A stretch of DNA of 22,572 nt from NCBI GenBank assembly GCA_016935885.1, contig JAFGQA010000277.1:1-22572 (forward strand), written 5' to 3'. The notes under the pieces are model-generated. The model saw only the letters and a list, made by a program, of their open reading frames with translations, made no database searches and was not told the DNA's origin. Source of the stretch: Phycisphaerae bacterium. Its GTDB lineage: Bacteria; Planctomycetota; Phycisphaerae; UBA1845; UTPLA1. This document shows, one piece after another, positions 16,701 through 22,572 of this stretch. Numbering within the stretch: the stretch's first letter is position 1; the number at the start of each line of letters is the position of its first letter. Both the position numbers and the translations under genes were made by a program.

Positions 16701-17023
16701 CACTTCGACGCGCCTTCCGCGCGACCTGCCAGGCCGTTTTGAGGTTGCACGAGGCCGGCGTCCGCATTGTGAGGGGAACGGATTCCGGCGCCTGGCCCGT
16801 GTTCCCGAGTTGCTTCCATGGTTACAGCACGATCCGGGAGATGGAGATCATGGCCGCTGCCGGGCTGCGACCCATGGCTGTACTGCAGGCCGCGACCCGT
16901 CTCCCCGCGGAGATGATGGGTCTTGAGGAACAAATTGGGACAGTTGAAGTCGGAAAGTGTGCCGATCTCATCGTGCTCACGGACGATCCATTGGCCGACA
17001 TGAAGGCCCTTCGCTCGGTTTAG
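13751..17023 (+). CDS. GT-C-like membrane domain fused to amidohydrolase
   Basis: The gene encodes a 1090-residue fusion. Residues 1-420 form about ten membrane spans with LDDDIH just after the first (39-47), which recalls GT-C/mannosyltransferase-type enzymes, where acidic residues in the first extracytoplasmic loop are catalytic. Residues 430-640 are soluble and unrecognised. From about 645 to 1090 the protein is an imidazolonepropionase-like amidohydrolase: GLIDPHVHL (His706, His708), Lys823 in GVKVMIEYG, His861, His881 and Asp1011 in GTDSG, followed by EVGKCADLIVL. All usual metal ligands are present, so it is probably active. The transmembrane part, a lumenal domain and a hydrolase in one chain is an uncommon combination. 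No good ribosome site precedes 13751 (GGAG about 15 nt away). The substrate is unknown. Confidence 0.82.
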   Translation: MNTLRQLANRLRDWLQSRYVPWQMAALAILLCVPSLWLGRLLDDDIHRLALTRPDLPTLSRSPAELFVFIEGDAATNRLARAMGMLPWWAEEELRLAFYRPLTGLTHWLDYQLWPELPSLMHLHSLVWLGAVVTAAAFLYRRLLGVTWVAGLAALFFAVDDAHGLPAVWIANRNALIGVFFGLLTLIAHDRWRRDGWWMGAVLAPLAFLLGLLAKESTLSIGAYLFAYALFLDRSAWTRRFTSLVPCALVGAGWWVTYKQLGYGAAGSLWYVDPGANPVRFAQAVADRAPNLLAWQWLVPSDPKWTLSPEAAHTLWLAAMGVLVIIAAALVPLLRRDRLARFWALGMLLSVLPACTAYPSDRLLFFVGIGGMGLLAQLVAAALQNVDFAPMLAWRRMPARALCVALVFIHLVMAPWHLARASGSFKGFGRSIARVAASLPSDPAARFQTVLIVSSPTWASFAYGALTRWVHDEPYLNPTLVLGSGSHPIEIERTDQRTLLVRPHGGFFAPLGNPSGDCEMAQLLFHQQRAILTLDGLYRDNAPIEIGREVQSVGVSIEVTAITDDGRPAEAAFHFLMELETPFFRWLQWGDGEYVPFNVPAVGQTVTLPAATVLPWPRVAECGWHYENGCVQVKPPVTHRTADVKEDLLITNARLIDGTGAPHRTPCAIRIHAGRIAEIKRELPAGDESLLDVGGATVLPGLIDPHVHLQAVPGSTFRMDDEDRIWQARLHHLRAYLACGVTTVLDASISAPVLRQIRSHLDSGGVGPRFLALAPTFYPPDGYLDHNYLTDAWGPMWRPAGTAQDVSAIFDEYEGISDIIGVKVMIEYGFSLFYDWPILAPDIRGLIMREAAARSLPIFAHSIQQRAHAIALEMQPRALMHSGLLDGDPPVELMERMKAGGTYMVTTLSGLFDCLLERRSFVRGIDDSLILSTVPKEQVDTVRDPRAWRYTYRHMLHATAPRWLPASLATVASWFVAPAFLEIPLRRAFRATCQAVLRLHEAGVRIVRGTDSGAWPVFPSCFHGYSTIREMEIMAAAGLRPMAVLQAATRLPAEMMGLEEQIGTVEVGKCADLIVLTDDPLADMKALRSV

Positions 17024-17191
17024 TGGACGATCAAGGGGGGCGAGACCCACCGACCAGCCGAGTGGATGGAGAGTGGATCCTGATCGAAGAGCTTCTCGCT
17101 GCACTAGCTCTGGCCTTGCGGACGGCGTTTTGGTATGCACAGCGCCCTCGGCGGTCGCTTCCGTGGGGCCGACGACTGCCGGCCTGACCGG

Positions 17192-17225
17192 CTAGAGCAT
17201 TTCACGGTTGCGTGAAATGCTCTAG
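17192..17225. repeat. Perfect 15-bp IR hairpin, IS630-like ends
   Basis: CTAGAGCATTTCACG (17192-17206), loop GTTG, then the exact complement CGTGAAATGCTCTAG (17211-17225). The same 15-bp arm recurs at 17796-17810. IS630 elements insert at TA; here TA lies just inside each outer end (CTAG). The hairpin is either the left end of the element plus an inverted internal copy or a minimal two-ended relic. Confidence 0.7.
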
Positions 17226-17432
17226 ATGAGTGAGAACGGCGCCCATGTGGGCGACATGTTCATGAGCCTGATCCACACCTGCCAGCTTTGCGACGTCAAT
17301 TCCTTCGACTACCTGACTGAACTGCCTAGGCACGCGGACGAGCGACCCTCGCGCCCTCAGCAGTGGATGCCCTGGAACTACCGGGAAATGCTCGAACTCT
17401 CCGGCACGACCACGGACGCCGTTTGCGGATGA
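17226..17432 (+). pseudogene. IS66-family transposase, C-terminal fragment
   Basis: The 68-residue frame reads GDMFMSLIHTC...FDYLTELPRHADE...WMPWNYREMLE, the characteristic C-terminus of IS66-family transposases. The catalytic domain is absent, so it is a remnant. The fragment starts immediately after the hairpin at 17192-17225, and its end abuts the antisense IS630 fragment, so two unrelated elements have been joined here. Confidence 0.7.
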
Positions 17433-17439
17433 TCGCCGC

Positions 17440-17751
17440 TGATCCCAAGCCGAATCGGCCACCGTCGAAGAAACGAGTGTGCGCGCTCCCCGGAAGGACA
17501 CCCAAGGCCCTGTCCGGCTGCTCGTCCACCAACGCCTTCAGACGTTCCAGCGATTCGCCTTGGAAGACGGCCTTTCGTCCGCGACGATGGTACTGTGGGG
17601 CAATGGTCCCTAGTTCCCGTCGCTGCCGCAGGAGCTTGTACACCCAGTCCTCGCTGACCTTAAATCGCTCGGCGATCTGGCGTCTTGTTCCCTCCTTGGC
17701 GTCACACGCCGCCAAGACCCGCTCTCGCAAATCCATGGAAAACGCTCTCAT
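17440..17751 (-). pseudogene. IS630-family transposase, N-terminal fragment
   Basis: From the ATG at 17751 the frame reads MRAFSMDLRERVLAACDAKEG-TRRQIAERF-KVSEDWVYKLLRQRRELGTIAP, the helix-turn-helix domain of IS630/Tc1-type transposases (about residues 1-65). The usual region after it (about residues 85 onward) is scrambled and the DDE catalytic domain is missing, so it cannot be active. The inverted repeat at 17796-17810 lies 45 nt upstream of its start, as expected for the element's end. Confidence 0.7.
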
Positions 17752-17795
17752 GGATATGCCATCGGCACCCATCCCAGAAAAACTTCGCGAATCTA

Positions 17796-17810
17796 CGTGA
17801 AATGCTCTAG
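17796..17810. repeat. IS630-type terminal inverted repeat
   Basis: CGTGAAATGCTCTAG is identical to the right arm of the hairpin at 17192-17225 and complementary to its left arm. With 17192 it brackets a 619-bp patch, shorter than an intact IS630 element. Confidence 0.65.
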
Positions 17811-18011
17811 CCGCACAAACGGCAGTGCCGCTCCCCACTGTCCTTATTAACCTAGACACCTGCTATATATGCAACCGTTGGAGCTGAGCAAGAACGGCCG
17901 TGACTTCTATCCCCATCTATCGTGTACTGCCATTTCAGGCGTAACGGCAATCGAGCCAGGAGACTGCCCTCCGAGCTCAGAGACCGAACGGCCGAGGAAC
18001 TCGCGTTGCAC
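17811..18011. other. Spacer without gene
   Basis: No coding signal or clear terminator was found between the insertion-sequence patch and the end of the adaptor operon. Confidence 0.5.
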
Positions 18012-18533
18012 TCAGAAGTTGCTTTCTTCGACAAGAACTCGATAGATGCCTCTGATTAGGTCGGCCGCGCGCGATCGAGGAGCCGTCTTGACCCAAACAT
18101 CACCGGTTTGGCCCAGACGAGGTGAATAGGCGGAGGCACCGAGTGCGATCTCCACATTATAGTAAGTGTCATTCAGTTCCAATCGTCCGTATTCGTCTTC
18201 TGACACTGCGATATCGCCGCTTGCCAATGAGGTGAGACCTCGGTGTCCAAGAAATCTCGTGCGCACAGGATCCACGTTGGTGACAACCCCCGAAAACCGA
18301 TAACCACCGTCATTCGAGCAGAATTCGAGATCCTGATCTACCATCACATTTGACACAACGTCGTGTCTAACATAACAATGTACAACTGGTTGTGCTGGGC
18401 CAACAAGACGCCCAAGCCTCTGGTTGGCCGCAACCGGTGTCCCATCGCGCACACTCTCGTCCCACTCGACGACGAGGCCGTCAAACTCTGCCTTGATTCT
18501 GTTGCGCTGGATGCCCGCAATTATGCTCTCCAA
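18012..18533 (-). CDS. C-terminal HlyD segment of the interrupted gene
   Basis: This 173-residue open segment lies after the TGA at codon 531. It contains the second half of the lipoyl-type domain (IKAEFDGLVVEWDESVRDGTPV) and the beta-barrel of an adaptor protein. It could be made separately only if the ATG at 18533 is used; no ribosome site is apparent there, so it is probably a fragment. Confidence 0.5.
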   Translation of the reverse strand: MESIIAGIQRNRIKAEFDGLVVEWDESVRDGTPVAANQRLGRLVGPAQPVVHCYVRHDVVSNVMVDQDLEFCSNDGGYRFSGVVTNVDPVRTRFLGHRGLTSLASGDIAVSEDEYGRLELNDTYYNVEIALGASAYSPRLGQTGDVWVKTAPRSRAADLIRGIYRVLVEESNF

Positions 18534-18545
18534 CTCGGCCGTCGC

Positions 18546-19133
18546 TCATGCCAGTTCATCCGACTTCTGTGGAAGCAGCGATCTTCGCTCCTCGTTTATC
18601 CTGGCCATTGCCAGCTCCAACGTGATCTCCTCCAGCTTCAGATGGGCAAGCTCGCGGCGCCGTTCAAGCTCCTCCGAGTCAACAACGAGCAAGGTCTGTC
18701 CTTTGCATACGTTCATTCCGCGGCCGATGCTGATAGCGCGAATGACACCCTCGCCGGGAGTATATATCGTCTGACTTTCTCTTGCGGATGTAATCGCCGG
18801 CATCGCCTCGAAGCGCGGCAACGGCAATATCAACCACGCCAGGACGAGGCAAGCGGTACCCATCATTGCTATGGCGCGGGGATTCCAGCGTAGGTTCCGT
18901 GATCTCAGTAGTGCGACCACCCCACAAACGGTCGGCTTCAGTATGAAGCAGTATATGGTCCATGCAAACACGAGACACCCAATCATTCTTGTCAATCGAT
19001 AATAGAGTATCCATGCAATTCCTGAGTAGATAAACATTCGATAAACCCATGCCAAAACCGCATACGCAAGCATCGTCAGGAATCGGGATCGTGGACAATA
19101 CGGCTCGGGTGACTCGATTCTGATGTTCAACAA
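18546..19133 (-). CDS. Middle segment: spans and first HlyD half
   Basis: This 195-residue open segment starts at an internal ATG (19133), 27 codons after the TAG. It holds about three spans, the first lipoyl half (YTPGEGVIRAISIGRGMNV) and a coiled coil (about codons 488-530) that ends at the TGA. An adaptor without its return helix is not expected to fold alone. Confidence 0.5.
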   Translation of the reverse strand: MLNIRIESPEPYCPRSRFLTMLAYAVLAWVYRMFIYSGIAWILYYRLTRMIGCLVFAWTIYCFILKPTVCGVVALLRSRNLRWNPRAIAMMGTACLVLAWLILPLPRFEAMPAITSARESQTIYTPGEGVIRAISIGRGMNVCKGQTLLVVDSEELERRRELAHLKLEEITLELAMARINEERRSLLPQKSDELA

Positions 19134-19214
19134 GTGGCGCTGAAACGTCCATTTGGCGAGGGCAAACGCCCTGTCTTGCAGGTTGTCAATACCGACTGCA
19201 TCGCTGAGTATGTA

Positions 19215-20138
19215 CTACCCATCGAAGCGCATTGCCGGATTCAGGTTGACCAAAAGCGTCGAGGTTAGTGTGGCGGAGGACAAGACAAAGCACAGGCTCT
19301 TGAGTACTCCGGGGGAGCTGATTGCCCACATGAACGAGGCCAATCCGGCAATCACGAGTTCTGCTATCACTCCCGCCAATGATATTCGCAGCCTTTTTCG
19401 TCGGCTACTCAAGCGCCAACTGTCCGTCACATCCGAGTAGGCGACAGGAAAGAGCAAGATAAGCGCCACGCCGATGGTTGAGACGCGGATGCCCATGGCC
19501 TTGGCCACATATGCATAACTGAATTCATGAATCACCTTTACAGCGCTGATGGTCGCCGCGAAGCTCAAGACTCCCTGAATATTAAAGAAATACAGAAAGG
19601 TTGACATGTAGGCGTCGAATCGTTGTGTCAGTAGAACAACACCGATCGCGGAGACGACGAAATACACAGTGAGGGCGGCCGGGGATGCCAGATATCGCAT
19701 CAGACCAACCGTACGCCCTAGGAAAGCGTCGGGGCAGATCAGTGGGATGCGGAAGTAAATCGACCGTCGCAGCAAGGTTTCAAACAGATTGCCGCTCGGG
19801 CGTTCTTGGACGGTAAGCAATGCCCGCTCGTCCCCAATGGCTGCTCCCTTTGTCAAGCCCTTGGAGGTGGCATTGTTACAAAGGCGTCTGACCTCTTCTT
19901 CGTGTATCCTGATGGTCGAGTCGAAGGCAAGCAGCTCCATAAGGCGGCGCATCGTCATGTGCGTGCGGAGCAATGTGAGGATTCGGGCCTGGATCCATGT
20001 GGCCTTTTCGTACGAACCTTGCAGGGGGTCGTGAATGATGTACGTGGGCGAACCGTCGGACTCTTCCGGTCCGGCATAAAACTCAATGTCGGGTCGGAGC
20101 ACCGGTAATCTGTCGTCGTGTTGGTTCTTCGTCTCCAT
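19215..20138 (-). CDS. N-terminal segment: PqqD-like and M50 domain
   Basis: These 307 residues run from the METKNQ start to the TAG. Residues 15-90 resemble PqqD-type peptide-recognition domains (LRPDIEF...YIIHDPLQGSYEKA). Residues 150-300 carry the site-2-protease-like membrane core with a degenerate zinc motif HEFSY and ending at RFDG. It lacks the domain beyond the catalytic aspartate. Confidence 0.55.
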   Translation of the reverse strand: METKNQHDDRLPVLRPDIEFYAGPEESDGSPTYIIHDPLQGSYEKATWIQARILTLLRTHMTMRRLMELLAFDSTIRIHEEEVRRLCNNATSKGLTKGAAIGDERALLTVQERPSGNLFETLLRRSIYFRIPLICPDAFLGRTVGLMRYLASPAALTVYFVVSAIGVVLLTQRFDAYMSTFLYFFNIQGVLSFAATISAVKVIHEFSYAYVAKAMGIRVSTIGVALILLFPVAYSDVTDSWRLSSRRKRLRISLAGVIAELVIAGLASFMWAISSPGVLKSLCFVLSSATLTSTLLVNLNPAMRFDG

Positions 20139-20143
20139 CGATG

Positions 20144-21514
20144 TTACAGACCAAGGCTCTTTCGGATTGCTGCCAAGGGACGACGCGCGAGCCAGTATCC
20201 CAACGGGACATTCTGTCCATAGAGAACCGCCGTTCCCTGTAGTCCCATCTTCGTACTGCAGGAGGAATTCAGCCAGTGTGCTTCAGCGACGAATGTGGCT
20301 TTACCTTTCCTGTCGAGTTGACTGTGGTTGGCAAGGTAACGGAGCCTCGCAAGCCTGCTTGAGCCGGGATCCGAATCCAAGATTACCTTCACGGGATGGT
20401 CGTGATCGAATTCGATATTGTCTCCGTCTGGTAGGAAGACGCGGAGCTTTGTGTTGGACGGGTCCACAATCATCATGAGGCGCTGTCCGACTTGAACCGG
20501 TCGCCCGCGCCACTCGTGTGGGTCATCCAGCATAAGTGTGCCGTTTGTGGGCGCACGCACTTCGAGCTGGGCGACCCGGTCGTTCGCCAATCGCAGTCGG
20601 ATCTTTTCCTGCGCAAGTTTGTTCTCCAACAGTGCGATCGCAGCGCGGGCGGAGGGGTTATCAAAGGCCTCCACGCGCAGCCGCCGCAAATCCGATGCGA
20701 CGATTCGCGCCTGCTCATCAGCAATCTTCATTTCCTCGATAGGGACTCGCTTGTCGTACACAGCCAGGAGGTCTCCCTCTTCGACATGTCGTCCTGGTAG
20801 TACCGGCACTTCGTCGATCACACCGTTCAACGGTGCGGCGATGACCAGAGGATCCTCGGGCACCACTTCGCATGGGGCGACGATTCGCAGGCGCACTTGA
20901 ACAAAACATGTCGCCAGGATTCCCAAAGCGGCAATGGTTGCCGCGACTGTTCGTTTCCTCGACAGCAGGCCTGATGCCAGCATTCCGCGTCTGCGGAAGA
21001 TACCTTGCCACGCGACCCCGTACGACAGTGCCAGTGTTTCCAATTGTGCGAGTTCGCCGTCGATGAACGACTTCCGCCCCCACCGTTCGAGCCAAAGGCC
21101 CGCGACCGCCTCGCCGGCCACCTTGATGGGCAACCAGACTACCGACAAGCCATTCGTACGCCTGGATAGTGTATTCCAACTTGCCGGTTCAGACTCCCAG
21201 GAGGCTGGATCGAGGATTGTCGGTGATTCTCGCTGCGGCATCACTTCAATCACTCGACGCCAATCGTCGACAAGTGGTGACTGGGCATTGAAGCCGCAAT
21301 TGCCTGACACGCCGAGGAATCGTGGTTTCCGGCCCGTGATACTCCATAGAACGGCACGATCATAGCGGCAGTAGATGGCCGATCGGTTGAGAATGCGGAA
21401 CATCAACTGCTTCGGGTTTTCGCTGAGACCCGCTTCCAGGCTAAGCTGGTGCAAGCGCGCCAATGACTCGATCGCTTTAGATGATACTTCCGGAACTGCG
21501 GCCACACATTCCAT
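20144..21514 (-). CDS. GAF-TM-HlyD fusion adaptor
   Basis: From the ATG at 21514 the protein has 456 residues. A cytoplasmic GAF-like sensor domain (about 10-170) is followed by one membrane span (about 188-209) and an HlyD adaptor: first lipoyl half (LVIAAPLNGVIDEVPVLPGRHVEEGD), a short coiled coil (about 260-320), second half (VRAPTNGTLMLDD) and a beta-barrel. The combination would place a small-molecule or redox sensor on the inside of a periplasmic adaptor. Start: the ATG at 21514 lies 1 nt past the preceding stop (TGACATG), indicating coupling; an ATG at 21535 would overlap by 20 bp. It lies 5 nt before the next gene. Confidence 0.85.
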   Translation of the reverse strand: MECVAAVPEVSSKAIESLARLHQLSLEAGLSENPKQLMFRILNRSAIYCRYDRAVLWSITGRKPRFLGVSGNCGFNAQSPLVDDWRRVIEVMPQRESPTILDPASWESEPASWNTLSRRTNGLSVVWLPIKVAGEAVAGLWLERWGRKSFIDGELAQLETLALSYGVAWQGIFRRRGMLASGLLSRKRTVAATIAALGILATCFVQVRLRIVAPCEVVPEDPLVIAAPLNGVIDEVPVLPGRHVEEGDLLAVYDKRVPIEEMKIADEQARIVASDLRRLRVEAFDNPSARAAIALLENKLAQEKIRLRLANDRVAQLEVRAPTNGTLMLDDPHEWRGRPVQVGQRLMMIVDPSNTKLRVFLPDGDNIEFDHDHPVKVILDSDPGSSRLARLRYLANHSQLDRKGKATFVAEAHWLNSSCSTKMGLQGTAVLYGQNVPLGYWLARRPLAAIRKSLGL

Positions 21515-21515
21515 G

Positions 21516-22466
21516 TCACGACCCTGTAATTTCACTCAAGCTGAGCGATCCGTTCATTCCCGCACGCAACCGACCGTCTGCATTCATAACTTCCGCATGT
21601 ACCTCGAAGGTTACGCTCGCGGGATCGAGTGCCGCCGCGATATGCGACACCCTGGCAACGACCATTGCGGCAGTCTCGTCAATCATCAGATTCAGCTCGG
21701 TTCCCACACGAACAGACAAGAACACGTGGGAGGGAACGAGGAATTTAGCCAAAAGCACTCGGTCGTCGATCACCTCTATGACGGGCGTTCCACGGTCCAC
21801 CAACTCGTGTTCGTTGATGAGCAGGCGCGTCACCCTGCCGGCCCACGGTGCCGTAATCGCACAGTGATCAAGCTGCTGTTCCGCAATCTCGAGATTGCCG
21901 CTCGCGGTGGCCAGTTCGCGCGTGGCTCTATTCAATTCCTCCGCCGATGTTGATTCGACAAGTTCGCGCTCCGTGGTCGCAACGACCAAGTCTCTCTTCG
22001 CGTTTTCCAGATCGATCTGGGAAGCATGGCCGTCGTCATACAAACGCAGGGTGGCCGCGAGATTCGCTTGAGCGGCGGCCAAGACCGCGTCTGCGTGTCG
22101 TTCGCGAGTCTGCTGCCCTGCCAACTTTCGGACCCGGGCAAGCTCGCTTTCGGCGATCGTCAACTTCGTGCCGGCCACCTGTTTGTTGGTTCTGTAAACG
22201 GCGTCATGAAGGCGTATCAGTATCTCATCGATCGCAAAGGCCTCTCCGAGTTCTCGATGGATGGATGCCACTCGAGCCGACACTTCCGCGGACAGCAATG
22301 CCTTTCGTCGAGGAGCGAGGATCACGGTGACGCGGTTCTTGTCGATCGCGCGGCAAACCGTTCCTGCCCTCACATCCGTCTGGTCCAGATCGTTCGGATG
22401 GGCTTCGCCGCCCAATGTCGGAAGCAGGAACAGAGTAGTAGGCAGAAGGATTGCTTTGCACCTCAT
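21516..22466 (-). CDS. HlyD/RND-type periplasmic adaptor protein
   Basis: The gene encodes a 316-residue secreted adaptor. A signal peptide (about 1-22) is followed by a first beta/lipoyl segment (VILAPRRKALLSAEVSARVASIHRE-type, about 48-90), a long alpha-hairpin coiled coil (about 92-200), the second lipoyl half (CAITAPWAGRVTRLLINEHELV, about 202-225), a barrel domain and the RAGMNGSLSL motif (301-310) typical of MFP subunits of RND and related exporters. Such proteins link inner-membrane pumps to outer-membrane channels. The start at 22466 has GAAAGGTG 6 nt upstream. It is the first gene of the minus-strand operon; no pump or outer-membrane channel is visible in the window. Confidence 0.88.
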   Translation of the reverse strand: MRCKAILLPTTLFLLPTLGGEAHPNDLDQTDVRAGTVCRAIDKNRVTVILAPRRKALLSAEVSARVASIHRELGEAFAIDEILIRLHDAVYRTNKQVAGTKLTIAESELARVRKLAGQQTRERHADAVLAAAQANLAATLRLYDDGHASQIDLENAKRDLVVATTERELVESTSAEELNRATRELATASGNLEIAEQQLDHCAITAPWAGRVTRLLINEHELVDRGTPVIEVIDDRVLLAKFLVPSHVFLSVRVGTELNLMIDETAAMVVARVSHIAAALDPASVTFEVHAEVMNADGRLRAGMNGSLSLSEITGS

Positions 22467-22572
22467 CGCAACACCTTTCTCGTTTGTAATTGATTAGCGG
22501 GTCCAACCTGCGTTTTTCGGCCGGAATCAGCGATTCCGAGGGCCAACGTTCCTGAAACTGCCTCGGAGAACG
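22467..22572. other. Upstream region of the adaptor operon
   Basis: No gene is seen. A short hairpin GGAATC-AGC-GATTCC lies at about 22525-22539. No clear -35/-10 pair could be identified on the minus strand. The window ends here, so further promoter signals may lie outside. Confidence 0.35.

Larger units (their letters stand above)
18012..20138 (-). pseudogene. PqqD-M50-HlyD fusion gene with two in-frame stops
   Basis: One reading frame runs through 708 codons and is broken only by TAG at codon 308 (19215-19217) and TGA at codon 531 (18546-18548); no frameshift is needed and homology continues across both. Layout: PqqD-like domain (about 15-90), membrane spans, M50 peptidase-type region with HEFSY (204-208) and NPAMRFDG (300-307), further spans (about 355-440), then a lipoyl/HlyD domain (about 455-700) whose coiled coil holds the TGA. 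The TAG replaces the first tyrosine of the usual FDGYY motif. The second histidine of HExxH is tyrosine (TAT, one C-to-T step from CAT). CGA to TGA could explain the second stop. It follows the GAF-HlyD gene by 5 nt. Most simply a recently decayed gene; readthrough or split-protein function cannot be excluded. Confidence 0.8.

Overview
The window looks like a chromosomal segment of a GC-rich planctomycete (Planctomycetota, possibly Phycisphaerae-like). The grounds are two PEP-CTERM secreted proteins with the planctomycete-style tail (VPEPAT-SLL-LGGLALL-RRR), a 1060-residue Ser/Thr kinase fused to WD40 repeats, a HAF-type repeat protein, and PqqD/M50/HlyD and GAF/HlyD fusion proteins. This placement is inference from gene content; there is no rRNA or other marker gene here.

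Layout. 1-6220 is read from the minus strand: two tandem PEP-CTERM genes (287-1126, 1355-2227) that share their 5' and 3' ends but have unrelated centres, a small zinc-ribbon ORF (2374-2580), a highly palindromic intergenic block (2843-2971) and the kinase/WD40 gene (3038-6220). A roughly 60-nt sequence recurs three times (131-190, 1201-1260, about 2691-2750), each time downstream of a minus-strand gene. 6221-7105 has no convincing gene. It holds a nested repeat cluster and the 3' half of a tRNA-Gly gene, a typical integration scar.

7106-17023 is read from the plus strand. A near-consensus promoter overlaps an inverted repeat and drives a PadR-type regulator, an ABC ATPase and a two-domain FtsX/MacB-type permease, linked by ATGA overlaps. 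Then come a secreted SUMF1-fold protein, two small ICMT/PEMT-like membrane methyltransferases, and a 1090-residue protein that joins a polytopic GT-C-like membrane domain to an apparently complete metal-dependent amidohydrolase.

17192-17810 is a degenerate insertion-sequence patch (IS66 C-terminal fragment, IS630 N-terminal fragment, three copies of a 15-bp terminal repeat, two of them forming a perfect hairpin). 18012-22466 is a minus-strand operon of three adaptor-type proteins: a secreted HlyD/RND-type adaptor, a GAF-TM-HlyD fusion, and a PqqD-M50-HlyD fusion. No ABC or RND pump is visible beside them. The last gene is interrupted by two in-frame stop codons (TAG at codon 308, TGA at codon 531) with no frameshift, and its M50 motif reads HEFSY rather than HExxH. 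It is most simply a young pseudogene, although it could be split or recoded.

Most notable are the adaptor-only operon with its doubly interrupted gene, the membrane-domain/amidohydrolase fusion, the PEP-CTERM pair with swapped centres and a co-varying 3' hairpin, and the recurring 3'-flank element.
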